64,000 nucleotides of DNA from Thunnus maccoyii (lineage: Eukaryota; Chordata; Actinopteri; Scombriformes; Scombridae): positions 26,918,542-26,982,541 of the forward strand of contig NC_056543.1 in NCBI RefSeq assembly GCF_910596095.1, in the 5' to 3' direction. This document shows, in pieces, positions 51,501-61,199 of this stretch. How positions within the stretch are numbered: the stretch's first letter is position 1; the number at the start of each line of letters is the position of its first letter. Both the position numbers and the translations under genes were made by a program. The notes beneath the pieces were generated by a model that did no database searches, was not told the DNA's origin, and saw only the letters and a program-made list of their open reading frames with translations.

Positions 51501-54500
51501 GTTAGTTAACTGTTGGGCTAACTGTTCTGTATTTCACTCTATTCATTTTAATCTTGTGGACTCTTATGTTTATTAGATGAATTACTGTGTTGTACTTGGG
51601 ATTTCATGTTGTTCACTGGTGATACTTTGTGTCTTCCTTGCATTAGGGGTGATAGGCCTTTTTCACAGCAGACATTTTGACTTTCACAGTAGAAAAAGCA
51701 CATGTTACTATAATAACATTAGCAACATCCGAGTTCTATTCAAGAGTCCCAGTAAACCATGACAGTGTGACAGTGTTACAGTATGCATGATACCAGGACC
51801 CTGAAACCAAAGCAGCTAAATGGATCATTACCTTTTATTATGGACATCTGTGCTTTTCCTACAGTGACATGTCACAATGTCCTAAGTGAAAGAAGCCTGT
51901 AACTAAGTGGAGTGGAACACATTTGTGAATGAATGTTACTGCACTAATTATTTTTACAATACCTTTGGTCTGATGCTTGTTTATGGTATCTCATTGTTTT
52001 CTGATTTGTAATCACTATGACTGAATATGTTAGGTTTCATCCAATACAGTTTTCACAGTTTCACTATTGCTTCCGGTAAAAAAATTAAAACTCTGGACTT
52101 GTGTCTTCTACCCGAAACATATGTGTAGCTTGCTGTGTACCTGCACCACAGTGAGGGTAGATGACAAAAAGAGAGAGGTCCTTTTTGGCTTTTCACTTAC
52201 ATTCATGAGTTACACAGGGAGAAATCCACCAAAGAAACATATGATTAATTTTTACACCCAAGGGGAAGGCCATGTAGCTGCAGGAGAAGGTTCCATACGT
52301 GTTTAGTTTGTGTAATGTATGTCACATACAGAAAGTGTTTCACTCATTTTCTACAAATAATTGTGAGCTTTCCCCTTGGTGACAATAAATGTGTAATGTA
52401 AGAGAATTTGCATTGACTACCACTGTGGTCAGGCACCTACTTCTAATACAGTGCATACTGTCATTGATCTTAACAACCCTGAGGACTGTGAACACACTAA
52501 GAAGACACTAGGTATGAGGAAGAAAAACATAATCAATCAAAGACATAGAAACAAGGTAGACCACCATACTAAAAAAATGTGAGCACACTGCCATCTAGAG
52601 TTTGAACAGCGAAATGCAGTTAATGGGTCTGACAAAGCAACTGAATTGGCTCAGCTGCAGTTCTGTTGGTTGTTTCCAGACAGCTTAAAGGTAAAATTTG
52701 AGTACAAAAATGTATGAGTACAGTAGTACACAATTTAACACATTCATGTCAACAAAGAAAGCTCAGATTATCTTGTTCATTTATAGAGGCTTCATGGTTT
52801 TCAGTGCTTACCGATGTTCTTGGAGTAAACAGGTACCAACACGTTAACCAGCCGCTCTGCTGCCAGCAGGCCCACACACAGCAGCACCAGTCCCTGTAAG
52901 GCAGAGGATCCTTTGGGCCAGACGTATGGCTGCAGTAGTCTCACCTTCCTCCCAAATCCTTTCCAGACAGTCGGCAAGGAAGTAGAGGAGGGGGGAGATG
53001 AAGGCTGCTGGATCTGAGGATGAACAGAGTGCAGTGATGCTCGATGTCCTCCACAAAATCTGATCCTACTGATCAGATTCAACAAAACTTGAATGAGGAA
53101 TGCTGGACAGCGATGTGTGGTCACATTATGGGATTTTATTATGAATATTATCTTGTGTATTATTTTATGTGTATTTGAGATAAAGGCCCTGATTCTGTTG
53201 TGGAAATCTGCATTTGGAGTTTATTTTTACAGCACTGAAGCTAATTTTTGCCTCGCTTTATTTGAACAATTCGACTATGTTAGCTGTTTGCTGACATTAG
53301 CGATGAAGCACCAGTGAGTTCTCATCATATACCCTAACGCTAGCATCTAGCTTAATTAGCACGGTGCATTTACAGTCTATGGTTAACTGTGATGATGCTA
53401 ATGCTAGTGCTAATTTTCACTATCGAAAATCAGGCTTAAATCCATTAAAACAAAATGTACCTACTGGAAAAAAATGAACATCCAACTCCTTGGAGGGTCT
53501 TTTAGTACAAGCAAACGCTGTACAGGACTTTTTTAAGTCAACCAATATGCTACAATTAACTTTCATGAACTGAAAACACACTGAAACAGCGACGGCTACA
53601 ACTACACCCGCACCTACACTCTGTGAATCTCAGGTTATGCCATGGTTATGTTACCTAACCAAAGTTGTCACCGTCGTAGCACCTGTCACTCAAAGCGGCC
53701 ATGCCAGTAATTATGCATAATTTTAAGTCTTAATAAAATTGAAACGGGTGAGTTATATGAAAATTCATCCCTCATACAGTTGTCATGAATGGGTACCAGG
53801 TTCTGTACCAGGCTGTCAACTTGTTTATTTCTGCTGTAAAGTTGGGCATTTTAACACGGGGGTCTATGGGGCCAAAAATTGCAGTTCCTTGAATGGCCAC
53901 TTGAGGCTGGCTCAAAAAGCGAGTCAATCCCCATAGACCCCCATGTTAAAATGTCCAACTTTACAGCAGATATAAACATGTTTACAGCCTGGTACAAAAA
54001 ACAGTTTAGGTCTCCATAGCTAATTTCCCCTTTCATGATAACTGTACGGGGGGTGAATTTTTTTATAACTCACCTGTTTAAATTTTATTAAGCCGTAAAG
54101 TTATGCATAATGAAGGACATGGCTGCTTTGAGTGACAGGTCCGCCAGCCGCTAGGTGGCTTGTTTCAGCCATTCGGCCCGCCTCTCTCGAGCTTCAAAAC
54201 CACTCTTCAGAAACCAACGGGTGACGTCACGGTAACTACATCCATGTTTTTATACAGGCTATGGTTCTCATCCATCCAAGCTGTAATGGGCTCAATACTG
54301 CCCCTTGTGGCCAGAGAACAGAAAACACTCATTGCATTTACAGTGCTCATTGCAGCCATAAGGGGCAGTAATGAGTCCTTTCCACACTCGACAACAGATT
54401 TCGGCTAGCCACACAAAGGTGAGAGTTAAGCTTTATTGAAAGAGTTTTTTTTAACACTGTGTTTATTAAATTAAAGGATAAGCACTAACTGGTTCAGCAA

Positions 54501-55283
54501 ATGCACTACCCCCGATGAAGAGCTGCAGGCAACTTTACTACGGGAAGCATCCAGGTCTGTTTCACTTCGGGACTATCTCTCGGTAGGTACATAGACAGAA
54601 CTAACTTAATCTCCTAGCTCTGAGTTTGACATTCTCCTGTCAAGTTTGTTTTATCAACTAAGGCAGTCAGTGCTCAAAAGTGCTGTTGACTCTTAACTAG
54701 AGCTGCAACGAATAGTCGATTAATCGATTGACAAGAAATTGCCAAATATCTTGAGAATCAATTAATTGTTTTGAGTCTTTTTCCTTTTTTTCTGAGAAAA
54801 AATGTCCAAATTATCTGGTTCCAGTTTCTTACATATGAATATTTTCATTTGTAGTATAGCTATGATAGTAAACTGAATATCTTTTGGTTTTGGACTATTG
54901 GACTGGACAAAACAAGACATTTTATGTTGCATCTCGGGCTTTGGGAAACGGTGATCAACATTTTTTTTTTATTGAGTTTTAATTGATAATAAAAAGAAAC
55001 ATTAGTTGTAGTCCTAGTCTTAACGCTATCAAACTGTGTGAACATGAACGTTCTCTCATATTTTAACCCAGTGAAAGACAAAGACAAGTTTCATTTTTTG
55101 TGTTTAAACTTAGAAAGTTCAGCTTGGAAAAAAATGAATCTAAGCAGCTGTTGTGTGTCTGAAATATAAAATAAACTTACAGTAAAATCTGTACAGAAAT
55201 TCCATAAATCAACAACTTACCTCAACATTTATGCATCCTGCTTTCCCCTCTCCTCTTCTTGTCTTTACATCTTCATCCGCCAT
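24286..55283 (-). CDS. abcb6: ABCB6-like half ABC transporter, 19 coding exons (647 aa)
   Basis: Complement join of 55283-55221, 53013-52812, 49604-49512, 49365-49289, 48526-48411, 48269-48148, 47832-47723, 47609-47544, 47325-47200, 45087-45011, 44853-44790, 42956-42871, 42428-42371, 41920-41816, 34832-34658, 34513-34401, 33014-32920, 27343-27275, 24412-24286. The sum is 1944 nt, in frame, with all introns GT/AG. ABCB6 is an ATP-driven half transporter that dimerises, linked to porphyrin transport. Matches include [40 protein letters not shown] and [19 protein letters not shown]. Walker A is GPSGSGKS (422-429), Q-loop Gln470, signature LSGGE (526-530), Walker B IILLDE with Glu551, H-loop His582. 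All are intact, so the ATPase should work. Human ABCB6 is 842 aa; the missing part is the N-terminal TMD0. Confidence 0.93.
26958..26990 (+). repeat. (GT)n microsatellite
   Basis: Pure GT run in the last abcb6 intron. A second one lies at about 26840-26868. Confidence 0.95.
27275..27343 (-). CDS. abcb6: abcb6 exon: end of the nucleotide-binding domain
   Basis: 69 nt, phase 2 to phase 2, acceptor TTTGCAG, donor [26 protein letters not shown] then RG matches LSTVVNADQILVIKDG of ABCB6. Confidence 0.93.
27344..32919 (-). other. abcb6: abcb6 intron between the H-loop exon and the next exon
   Basis: 5.6 kb with no recognised exon. A dispersed fish repeat with the core GCCAGGCTAGCTGT...AGTCTTTATGCTAAGCTAA lies at about 31390-31480. 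Confidence 0.6.
32920..33014 (-). CDS. abcb6: abcb6 exon: D-loop and H-loop
   Basis: 95 nt, phase 0 to phase 2, acceptor CCACCAG, donor [26 protein letters not shown], then TIVVAHR with the switch His582. Confidence 0.94.
34401..34513 (-). CDS. abcb6: abcb6 exon: ABC signature and Walker B
   Basis: 113 nt, phase 1 to phase 0. [20 protein letters not shown] and IILLDE give the signature and Walker B motifs with the catalytic Glu. The 144-bp intron before it carries a (TGA)n repeat. Confidence 0.96.
34538..34572 (+). repeat. (ATC)n microsatellite in a 144-bp intron
   Basis: ATCATC-type trinucleotide run in the short intron between the Q-loop and signature exons of abcb6. Confidence 0.9.
34658..34832 (-). 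CDS. abcb6: abcb6 exon: Q-loop
   Basis: 175 nt, phase 0 to phase 1. [18 protein letters not shown] contains the Q-loop Gln470; NIRYSRVTA follows. A 7 kb intron separates it from the Walker A exon. Confidence 0.95.
35504..35858. mobile_element. hAT-type MITE with perfect 8-bp target duplication
   Basis: The ends TAGAGCTGCAACGATTA... and ...TAGTTGCAGCTCTA are inverted repeats. GTTAAAAG lies directly outside both ends (35496-35503 and 35859-35866). Eight-bp duplications and TAG-type ends fit hAT elements. No coding capacity. Confidence 0.9.
38381..38772. mobile_element. MITE with ends AAAGGTGCAGTGTGTAG and TTAA duplication
   Basis: TTAAAAGGTGCAGTGTGTAG at the left is mirrored by CTACACACTGCACCTTTAA at the right, with TTAA at both ends. 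A TTAA target is typical of piggyBac-type elements, so that assignment is an inference. 392 bp, non-coding. Confidence 0.85.
39454..40005. mobile_element. TTAA-family MITE, copy 1 (right end lost)
   Basis: Starts TTAAAGGGGATGTATCATGC like 56279 and shares internal segments (ATCTTTGCATG, GAGCCCACTCTGTTCTGATT). It stops after CTTTGACCATGTTA without the mirrored end. Confidence 0.75.
41307..41363 (+). repeat. (TG)n microsatellite
   Basis: Long TG run followed by a GA run (41375-41397). A CA run lies at 41159-41215. Confidence 0.95.
41816..41920 (-). CDS. abcb6: abcb6 exon: Walker A
   Basis: 105 nt, 35 codons. [20 protein letters not shown] then [13 protein letters not shown]. It holds the P-loop Lys428. 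CA-type repeats flank both splice sites. Confidence 0.96.
42371..42428 (-). CDS. abcb6: abcb6 exon with a (TG)n acceptor
   Basis: 58 nt, phase 2 to phase 0: [19 protein letters not shown], the strand before Walker A. About 33 TG units run straight into the acceptor AG. Skipping this exon alone would break the frame. Confidence 0.93.
42431..42497 (+). repeat. (AC)33 touching an abcb6 3' splice site
   Basis: 67 bp of pure AC. Read on the gene strand it is (TG)n running directly into the acceptor AG at 42430-42429. Confidence 0.95.
42871..42956 (-). CDS. abcb6: abcb6 exon with a poly-C acceptor
   Basis: 86 nt, phase 0 to phase 2. [13 protein letters not shown] is the A-loop region with the ATP-stacking aromatic Tyr. 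The 3' splice site is fifteen C followed by AG, so the whole pyrimidine tract is a homopolymer. Confidence 0.92.
42959..42973 (+). repeat. Poly-G run of 15, acceptor pyrimidine tract of abcb6
   Basis: On the gene strand this is fifteen C, the last being the C of the acceptor CAG. Confidence 0.95.
44790..44853 (-). CDS. abcb6: abcb6 exon: linker to the nucleotide-binding domain
   Basis: 64 nt, phase 2 to phase 0. [20 protein letters not shown] matches R(M)IQ..F(I/V)DMENM. Acceptor TCTGCAG, donor GTGAGTC. Confidence 0.95.
45011..45087 (-). CDS. abcb6: abcb6 exon: last core membrane helix
   Basis: 77 nt, phase 0 to phase 2, acceptor CCCCTCAG, donor [26 protein letters not shown] differs from my recollection of human ABCB6 by one residue. 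Confidence 0.96.
45707..46595. mobile_element. TTAA-family MITE, copy 2 (complete, 889 bp)
   Basis: TTAAAGAGGACCTATTCTGC at the left and GCATAATACGTCCCCTTTAA at the right are inverted repeats with TTAA at both ends. Internal sequence is shared with the other copies. No transposase frame was seen. Confidence 0.85.
47200..47325 (-). CDS. abcb6: abcb6 exon: membrane helix
   Basis: 126 nt, 42 codons. [19 protein letters not shown] then [15 protein letters not shown] matches the [16 protein letters not shown] region. Donor GTATCA. Confidence 0.94.
47544..47609 (-). CDS. abcb6: abcb6 exon: VKYYNAE segment
   Basis: 66 nt, exactly 22 codons. It encodes [20 protein letters not shown] plus YQ, matching the VKYYNAESYE region of ABCB6. 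Acceptor TTTGCAG, donor GTAAGC. Confidence 0.94.
47723..47832 (-). CDS. abcb6: abcb6 exon: TEWRTKYRR coupling segment
   Basis: 110 nt, phase 1 to phase 0, acceptor GTCTGCAG, donor [25 protein letters not shown] then [11 protein letters not shown] is a family hallmark. Confidence 0.95.
48148..48269 (-). CDS. abcb6: abcb6 exon: two membrane helices
   Basis: 122 nt, phase 2 to phase 1, acceptor GTCTTTAG, donor GTGAGTC. It encodes two adjacent hydrophobic helices around [14 protein letters not shown] and [15 protein letters not shown]. Confidence 0.94.
48411..48526 (-). CDS. abcb6: abcb6 exon: cytosolic loop of the transmembrane domain
   Basis: 116 nt, phase 0 to phase 2. [20 protein letters not shown] then [18 protein letters not shown] matches the [20 protein letters not shown] region of ABCB6. 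Confidence 0.95.
49092..49192. mobile_element. TTAA-family MITE, fragment in reverse orientation
   Basis: Shares AATAAGGAGTTTTTT, GAGCCCCAGA and GAAATGTGCATGATATGTCC with the right end of 60013-60377, ending CCCCTTTAA. Confidence 0.75.
49289..49365 (-). CDS. abcb6: abcb6 exon: QQFTSR motif
   Basis: 77 nt, phase 1 to phase 0, acceptor CTTGTAG, donor [26 protein letters not shown] is nearly the family consensus. Confidence 0.95.
49512..49604 (-). CDS. abcb6: abcb6 exon: membrane helix and FLQGGGAG motif
   Basis: 93 nt, phase 1 to phase 1. The intron upstream of this exon ends in a long GT-rich repeat and then GCGCAG. The exon encodes [22 protein letters not shown], matching the ABCB6 family. 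Confidence 0.93.
49609..49650 (+). repeat. (AC)n microsatellite at an abcb6 acceptor
   Basis: AC-rich run starting five bases outside the exon at 49604. On the gene strand it supplies the GT-rich tract before GCGCAG. Confidence 0.9.
50810..51530. repeat. Two copies of a dispersed repeat also found at 21418-21640
   Basis: Shared cores include TTAGTTTCAG, TTCAGTTGC(T/C)AGTAGCAAC and CTGTTGGGCTAA. Copies lie at about 50810-50960, 51390-51530 and 21418-21640. Type unknown. Confidence 0.6.
52812..53013 (-). CDS. abcb6: abcb6 exon: first core membrane helix
   Basis: Acceptor CATCCTCAG, donor GTAAGCAC, 202 nt, phase 0 to phase 1. [20 protein letters not shown] leads into a hydrophobic helix and [11 protein letters not shown]. 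This is the characteristic entry to the ABCB6 core transmembrane domain. Confidence 0.93.
53681..54140. repeat. 460-bp long inverted repeat (MITE-like)
   Basis: The left arm starting ACCTGTCACTCAAAGC is mirrored by GCTTTGAGTGACAGGT ending at 54140. The arms are each about 190 bp with mismatches and meet at about 53880-53930, where GGGGTCTATGGGG faces CCCCATAGACCCCC. It lies in the first recognised abcb6 intron. Confidence 0.85.
54698..55016. mobile_element. Second copy of the hAT-type MITE
   Basis: Starts TAGAGCTGCAACGAATAGTC and ends AGTTGTAGTCCTA, the same family as 35504-35858. Flanks CTCTTAAC (54690-54697) and GTCTTAAC (55017-55024) match at 7 of 8 positions. It is more diverged, so probably older. 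Confidence 0.85.
55221..55283 (-). CDS. abcb6: abcb6 first recognised exon
   Basis: Starts at ATG (55283-55281) and ends at donor GTAAGTTG; 21 codons, acidic/basic and hydrophilic. An in-frame TGA lies 12 codons upstream (55319-55317). A weak acceptor (TTTTACAG, ending at 55308) could instead make this an internal exon reading NKLEENQ before the Met. The start is therefore uncertain. Confidence 0.6.
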
Positions 55284-56278
55284 CTGATTCTCCTCCAGTT
55301 TATTTTGCTGTAAAACTCATTTCTTCAGCAGTAGCAGAGCAACTAAAAACCACACACACACACAAACTGTGAATTTTGTCGCCGGTTGCAGGATTACAGT
55401 CAATATTTCATCTACCGAAGCTGTGTTATTGCCTGAGAGTTTATTTAACCTGCTGTGATGTTTTTTCTTTAAAGCAGTCAGGGTGAGTTCAGTCACACAC
55501 ACACACACAGACACACATATTTCTGGTTGGCTCAGCTTTGAGTTTAAAGTAGCTGTGGTCAGCAATTGGCTTTGACCTGCTGAGAGCGAGAGAGTGTGTG
55601 TGTGTGTTTGTGTGCGTGTGTCTGTGTCTGTGTGTGAAAGAGATTTTACATGTGTTAACCTTGTTTATACGAGGATTTGTATGTGAGCTCTGTTGTTAGT
55701 GAGTGTGTTTGTGTGTGTGTGTGTTTGTGACAGGATTATTATGATAAAATAAAACTGATGAACGCAAGGTGTTTGAACTGTTGTCAACTGAAATATAACT
55801 ATGGCATTGAAAAACAGAACTAAAACTTGAATACAAAATGTGAAATACTGTATTTCTAGTAGCTATAGAGTAAAATGTATTGCTAACATTTTGTGGCTGT
55901 TTATAGTGTTTAACTTGAATTAAATGATTTGAAGAGAGAAAAGAGACGAATGAAACCATTTCTGGTGGAGAATTTTCTGAAAAAGACAGAGTGAAGTTGT
56001 TCTTGTTCCTTCACTTTTAATTAAGCCAACAAAAAAACAAACGCAGATGACTCATCGTTTAAAGCAAAGATATCACACATTATGAATTAGAAATCATACA
56101 TTTTTTAGATGTCGCAGCTGTAAATGTAACAGTTGACATTTACATTATAGTCCATGGTCTACCCTGCAATGAATTCAGTTCATTGTACTGCGTTGTTCCA
56201 AGTTAATGAGATTAGCGCTTTTAATCTCATGTTCAAACGGAACAAAATCAGTCAATCATATCTTTTTTTGATCAGTAG

Positions 56279-56654
56279 TTAAAGGGGACATGTTATGCAC
56301 ATTTCCATGTCCATTCCATGTATATTTTTATTCTGAGACTAATGGAATATCTTTGCATGGTTTACAATTCAAAAAACTCTTTATTTATCTTATACTGGCT
56401 CTTTACACAGCCCCTCAATTCAGCTTCTGGAAGCTGCCCCTCAGCAGACTTTTGTTTGTGGACATGCATTCTGCCAACAGAGCATTGAGAGCAGGATTAA
56501 ACCCTGGCGTTTGACTTGCAGGCAGCATTTTTTTTTTACATATGTTCACCTCAAGTTTTGGAACTTTGACCATGTTTAACACAGACATCCAGCATCTATA
56601 TTTAACAGTATAAAAATAAAATAAAATCAGAAAAAGCATGTTACGTTCCTTTAA
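56279..56654. mobile_element. TTAA-family MITE, copy 4 (376 bp)
   Basis: TTAAAGGGGACATGTTATGC at the left, GCATGTTACGTTCCTTTAA at the right. The minus-strand frame here is element sequence, not an exon of abcb6 or kalirin. Confidence 0.85.
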
Positions 56655-57483
56655 GGACTGTTGAACACATGACTGTCTTCTGATCCTTTTAGCTTCTTTT
56701 CTCTCTTTCTTGCTGTTATAACTGTAACCAGTGGCACACCTGAAAGAAAACACACTCATTTCTTTCCAGTTTTACACAAGTGTTGACTCTAGCTTCTTAA
56801 AACCATTTTTGAGCTGAGACCTAATTCCAGCTTTAAAATGTTCAGGACATGTGAATGTATTTAAGTTTTCTATAATCTCAATGTATTCTGTAGGCTTACT
56901 AACAGTTAATAACACCAATAATTTCTATGTGTTTTCTCACTGTCTAAAACTGTTTAATCAATCAGTAATTTATCTGTAAATATACGGAATCGTAACCCTG
57001 CTTTCACCCAGTGTTATCTCTTATCAGTGAGCCGCAGTCTTATGACATTCAGCCAAATAATCTCAGATGTGTCTAAAACATGTGGGTGGTAACATACTGT
57101 AGAAGTATTGTGCTTAAAATCCTTCACACAGTGATTTCAGAGAGAAGACAGAAAGAGGGAGAAATATAAACAAGCAGGTTCTTTATTAGTAAAGAGTAAC
57201 AAACCAGCAGGTTTTATGGATTAAGAAGAGGCAGCCTATACACAAGTGTGCTGCTTCACACAGCAACAGGAAGCCATCAGCATAATGTTTCTCTATGGAC
57301 GAAGCTCAGCATGAACACCATCAGGATACAGCACGGACGAGCATTCAACTGGGTGAAGCCACCACGGCGCTATGTGGCTCATTAAGCCATGACAGATGCA
57401 TTGTGGGATTGGGACAGAACTGACACTGGCACAGTCGGATGAAGAGAAGAAGAGAAGTTTCTGCAATTTCAACCCAGTCTCTT

Positions 57484-58076
57484 CAATCTGTGTACAAATA
57501 ACACGACTTCACACTTTCAAATAACGTGCAGTGCATACGCCAAAGTCCAATTTTGCATGCAGATGACACACCAATCTGCGTGTCATGTCTATGCATTTTA
57601 AGCTTAACGCCATTGGTTGAGTTTAGGCACAAAAACCACTTGGTTAGGGTTAGGGAAAGATCATGGTTTGGGTCAAAATACTAAAATGTGGTAAAAATGT
57701 CACAACGTGGGTGACAGTAAAAATGCCCGCTTTAACAGCAGTAAAATGCCTGACATGATGGTAAAAATGTCTGCTAAGAATGTGCCGACATAACACAAAA
57801 AACATCCGGTTAGTGGTCTCGAACAATGCTCTCCTGCTGCTGCTTGTGCAGCTTTTTGCCAATCACATCCACCCAACCCACCTCCTCCAAATAAGCCAAA
57901 ATCACTTCATAAGGTAAAACAAAGTGACATTATATTGACGTCATCTGAAATCGTCACTTCCAAGGTGACTCAAATGTAACGCTGTGAAATGACACGCGAA
58001 AAGCTTAAAATGCGTAGTAATAACACGCAAAATGACAAGAAATTGTCGTGTTGTTCATACGCCATTTGGTAAGATC
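57484..58076. mobile_element. Terminal-inverted-repeat element with a GGTTAGGGTTAGGG segment
   Basis: The arm around 57575-57612 (GCGTGTCAT...ATGCATTTTAAGCTT) is mirrored near 57990-58040, and outer AACACGAC / GTCGTGTT blocks also pair. The interior holds GGTTAGGGTTAGGG (57642-57655). Exact ends are uncertain. Confidence 0.6.
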
Positions 58077-60012
58077 AGGCTGGCAGTTTCAATGCTGCAC
58101 ATGTCTTCGTCACTGACAACTCTGTGATTGATTATGTACGGCAACATGAACAACCTTGTGGCTTTAAGAGTTGTATGCATTTATGAATGACAACCTGCAG
58201 TTGTCAATGTATCTTGGGTGGGTTTTTACATTTGCATTTTCGCAGTAATAAAACCTAGAGTATTTGGATATTATCTACATGCTCAAAAAGCAGCTGAGAG
58301 TGGGTCCTTAGTTCAGCCTGACATCGTTAGAAAATGTCTAGAAAGTGACTGAGAGGCATTTTAATGATCTTTCTCTAGACTAGACTTGGGACTTAAGACA
58401 TTTTAACATCTGATTATCTCTTTAGCCTTACACCTCAAGACAAAGAGTGAGTGAATGTCTTACTGACATCACTAAAGTTACCTGTAGAACTTCCTAAAAG
58501 AGAAGTAGAGTCAATATTAACATTAAGTGTAGGTTACAGGTATACATCTGAATAGGAGAAATGTTGGCCAATCTAATTGTAATCCAAATATCTGATGGCA
58601 AAGAGTTAAAAATTAGGATGCTGTAGGTTTTCTAGGGCCAATTGGATCACTGGTTGATTGGACTGGACATGAGGATATAATCTGAGTCCTGTTTGTTCAT
58701 TTGCCTCACTTTCAGTACCTGATTGATTGGAGCGTTCCTCGTCACAAATGAGATTTCGTGCAATTTAGACGACCAAAACATCTCTCTTCCTTGGAGAGTT
58801 AAAACCGAGGCTCAGCCTCTGTGCAGGTCAAACCAGGGTTGAGGAGCAACTGGAGCAAACTGGCAGGTGAAGCTGTACTGGCTTTAGAGAGAACTGGTAC
58901 TTTACATACACTACTATGGTATTATCATCATTTAATGTTTCCATTGTCAGTTTACGGGCTATGAGGGGCACCGAGGGAAACATTTGGACAACGATCATCA
59001 AATAAAAAAAAGTATTAAAAAAAAATCTCAATCCAGAAGTTGCACTCCAGTGTAACAGGAAACTATTAACAGCTTTAATGACACAGAAAGACAGACCTCA
59101 ATGAATACATTAAATATTCTGGTGAATTGCAGAAGATTGTGTTTTTAAGGCTGGGTTATACCTTACACCTCATGAAGACCCTGAGTGCTAGGCTGAAATA
59201 CTATAACGCAGAGCACAGACTCAACTATTTCAGTTAAAATGTAAACTAAGCTTAAATGAAGGACTCAGGCTCCTTAAGAGATAAAGTACTCATGCCATAT
59301 GGGGACCAAAGCTGTGAAATCTTACTTGAAATGTTAGTGACAGTTGACGAGCTTCCTTACATTCCTCTTTATTGTTGTTATCATCATAATCATCATAAAA
59401 ATTTTATTGCAAGCATTTATTTTTATTTTTAGTTTAGTAGTTGTAGTTTTTCTGTGGCAGCCATGTTGGCTCCACAGTTCTGCATGATCATGGTCGCCGT
59501 AGTAACTGGCCAATTTTAGGTCACTGGGCTGCCCTTCAAAAGACACAGCTTGGAATTTCCCAGCTGATAAATGCATTTCAGTGCAATTTATGGAGGCCAA
59601 AAGTGTTTAATATTAAATTAATTAATAAGGAATAATGTAATAATTAATCATATGAATAAATACAGACAAAATATGTAATATAACCGTTCAAATGTGAAAT
59701 AATCCAATACATTTTTTTTAAAATGCAGCTCAATATTATGAATTGTGATTTCATTTTTTATTTGATTTCAGCAGGGTTTGTTCACACCTGACTTTTTCAC
59801 AATGCCACTTTTAATTTCTAACAAACTTTATCTGTAAATCAAGTCAAACAGAGACAGCTCCATGATTGGCTGTCTGCTCATTTAGACCAAAGCAGCATTT
59901 CATAATACTGAGCTGAGTTTTTGTGCTGATTTCACAAATTCATGGTTAAATTACATAATTTGTCTGTATTTATTTATATGATTATTTATTTCATAATATC
60001 TGATTTATTCAA

Positions 60013-60377
60013 TTGAAGGGGATATATCATGGCTTTTGTCATTTTTATAATGTTATGATGTAGTTCCACAACTTGTGAAGTGAAATCCTACTATTTTACA
60101 AAGCCTCTGGAACTGCTGGAACTCTACCGAGGAGCAGCTTCCGGGATGGCCAACAGACAGACAATATTCAGAACAGAGTGGGCTCATCAGGAGGGGGGCC
60201 TAAAGAGACAGGAGCTAAAACACCCTATTTCAGAGAGAAGCTGAACTTGGGGGCTGCATGAAGGGCCAATATAAGATAAATAAGGACTTTTTTTGACCTG
60301 TAAATTATGCAGATATTCCAGTAGAGCCCCAGACCAGAGTTATGGAACTAGAAATGTGCATGGTGTGTCCCCTCTAA
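60013..60377. mobile_element. TTAA-family MITE, copy 5, reverse orientation
   Basis: Starts TTGAAGGGGATATATCATGG and ends CATGGTGTGTCCCCTCTAA. Internal matches include CTCATCAGGAGGGGGGCC and AAGATAAATAAGGAC. The TTAA ends have decayed to TTGA and CTAA. Confidence 0.8.
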
Positions 60378-61086
60378 TATTGAACATTTTGGGCATCCAT
60401 AGAAAGGCCAAGATGAAATACAAATACTGACAGTATGTTGTGCTGCAACAAATGCTCATTTTCATTATGACAATGAATGAATCATTTATAGATCATATTT
60501 TAACTAACAGCCTGATTGTTTTTAGCACCAGTGTTGTCAACAACTTTTAGCAACATCTAGTTTGATGATACATAATGTCCGTAGGTTGAAGTGCTATTCA
60601 TATTTATTTTTAACAGTTTAGCGCAAAGCTGCTCTTTGTATTACAAGGATCAAAACCATGTTAAAAGCAAAGCCGTGTGATATATGTACAGAGTATGCTG
60701 CTAAGTTCATTGGATAACTGTATTTAGGAAGCCTCAGTTTCCTGTTTCTTACCTAAAACTACAAACTGAAGGGTGAATGATATTTTCCCTTTAGGAGTTT
60801 GAAATTTCAAACATCTCAAATGTCTTTAGACAGCTGTAGTTTAGTCTAATCACAGCCAGCTTTGTTAGTTTAGAAGATGAGGCAGACACATTATGTCCCA
60901 TATGTCTTGACCAAATTTCTCTGTGGTTAGCATTAATCCAAAGTCCCTGATGAGAGGATAAAAGTAGCACTCAGTGGTACCTGACGTCATTACAGTTGCA
61001 CCAAAAATTCTATTACACTTGTAGTTTTGCATGGATGTTTTACTTGACAGCAAAGGTGAACGTTTATTCAAATCGAGGGTCTAAGG

Positions 61087-61199
61087 ACAGGGGATGTTGT
61101 ATTGCTGTACAGACTGTAAAGCCCCCTGAGGCAAATTTGTGATTTGTGATATTGGGCAATACAAATAAAATTGACTTGACTTGACTTGACTTGACTTGA
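61087..61199 (+). mobile_element. 3' tail of a LINE-type element with (GACTT)n end
   Basis: CTGTAAAGCCCCCTGAGGC...GGGCAATACAAATAAAATT then repeated GACTT units. This resembles 3' ends of fish LINEs that finish in short tandem repeats. The family is not certain. Confidence 0.6.

Noticed and set aside
55317-55565. 82-codon minus-strand frame just upstream of the first abcb6 exon
   Set aside because: It ends in TGA in the same frame as the exon; its Val/Cys run comes from a GT repeat, and only one hydrophobic stretch is present.
56415-56759. 114-codon minus-strand frame as a possible missing abcb6 N-terminal exon
   Set aside because: It overlaps a TTAA-family MITE, has no multi-helix profile, and does not resemble TMD0.
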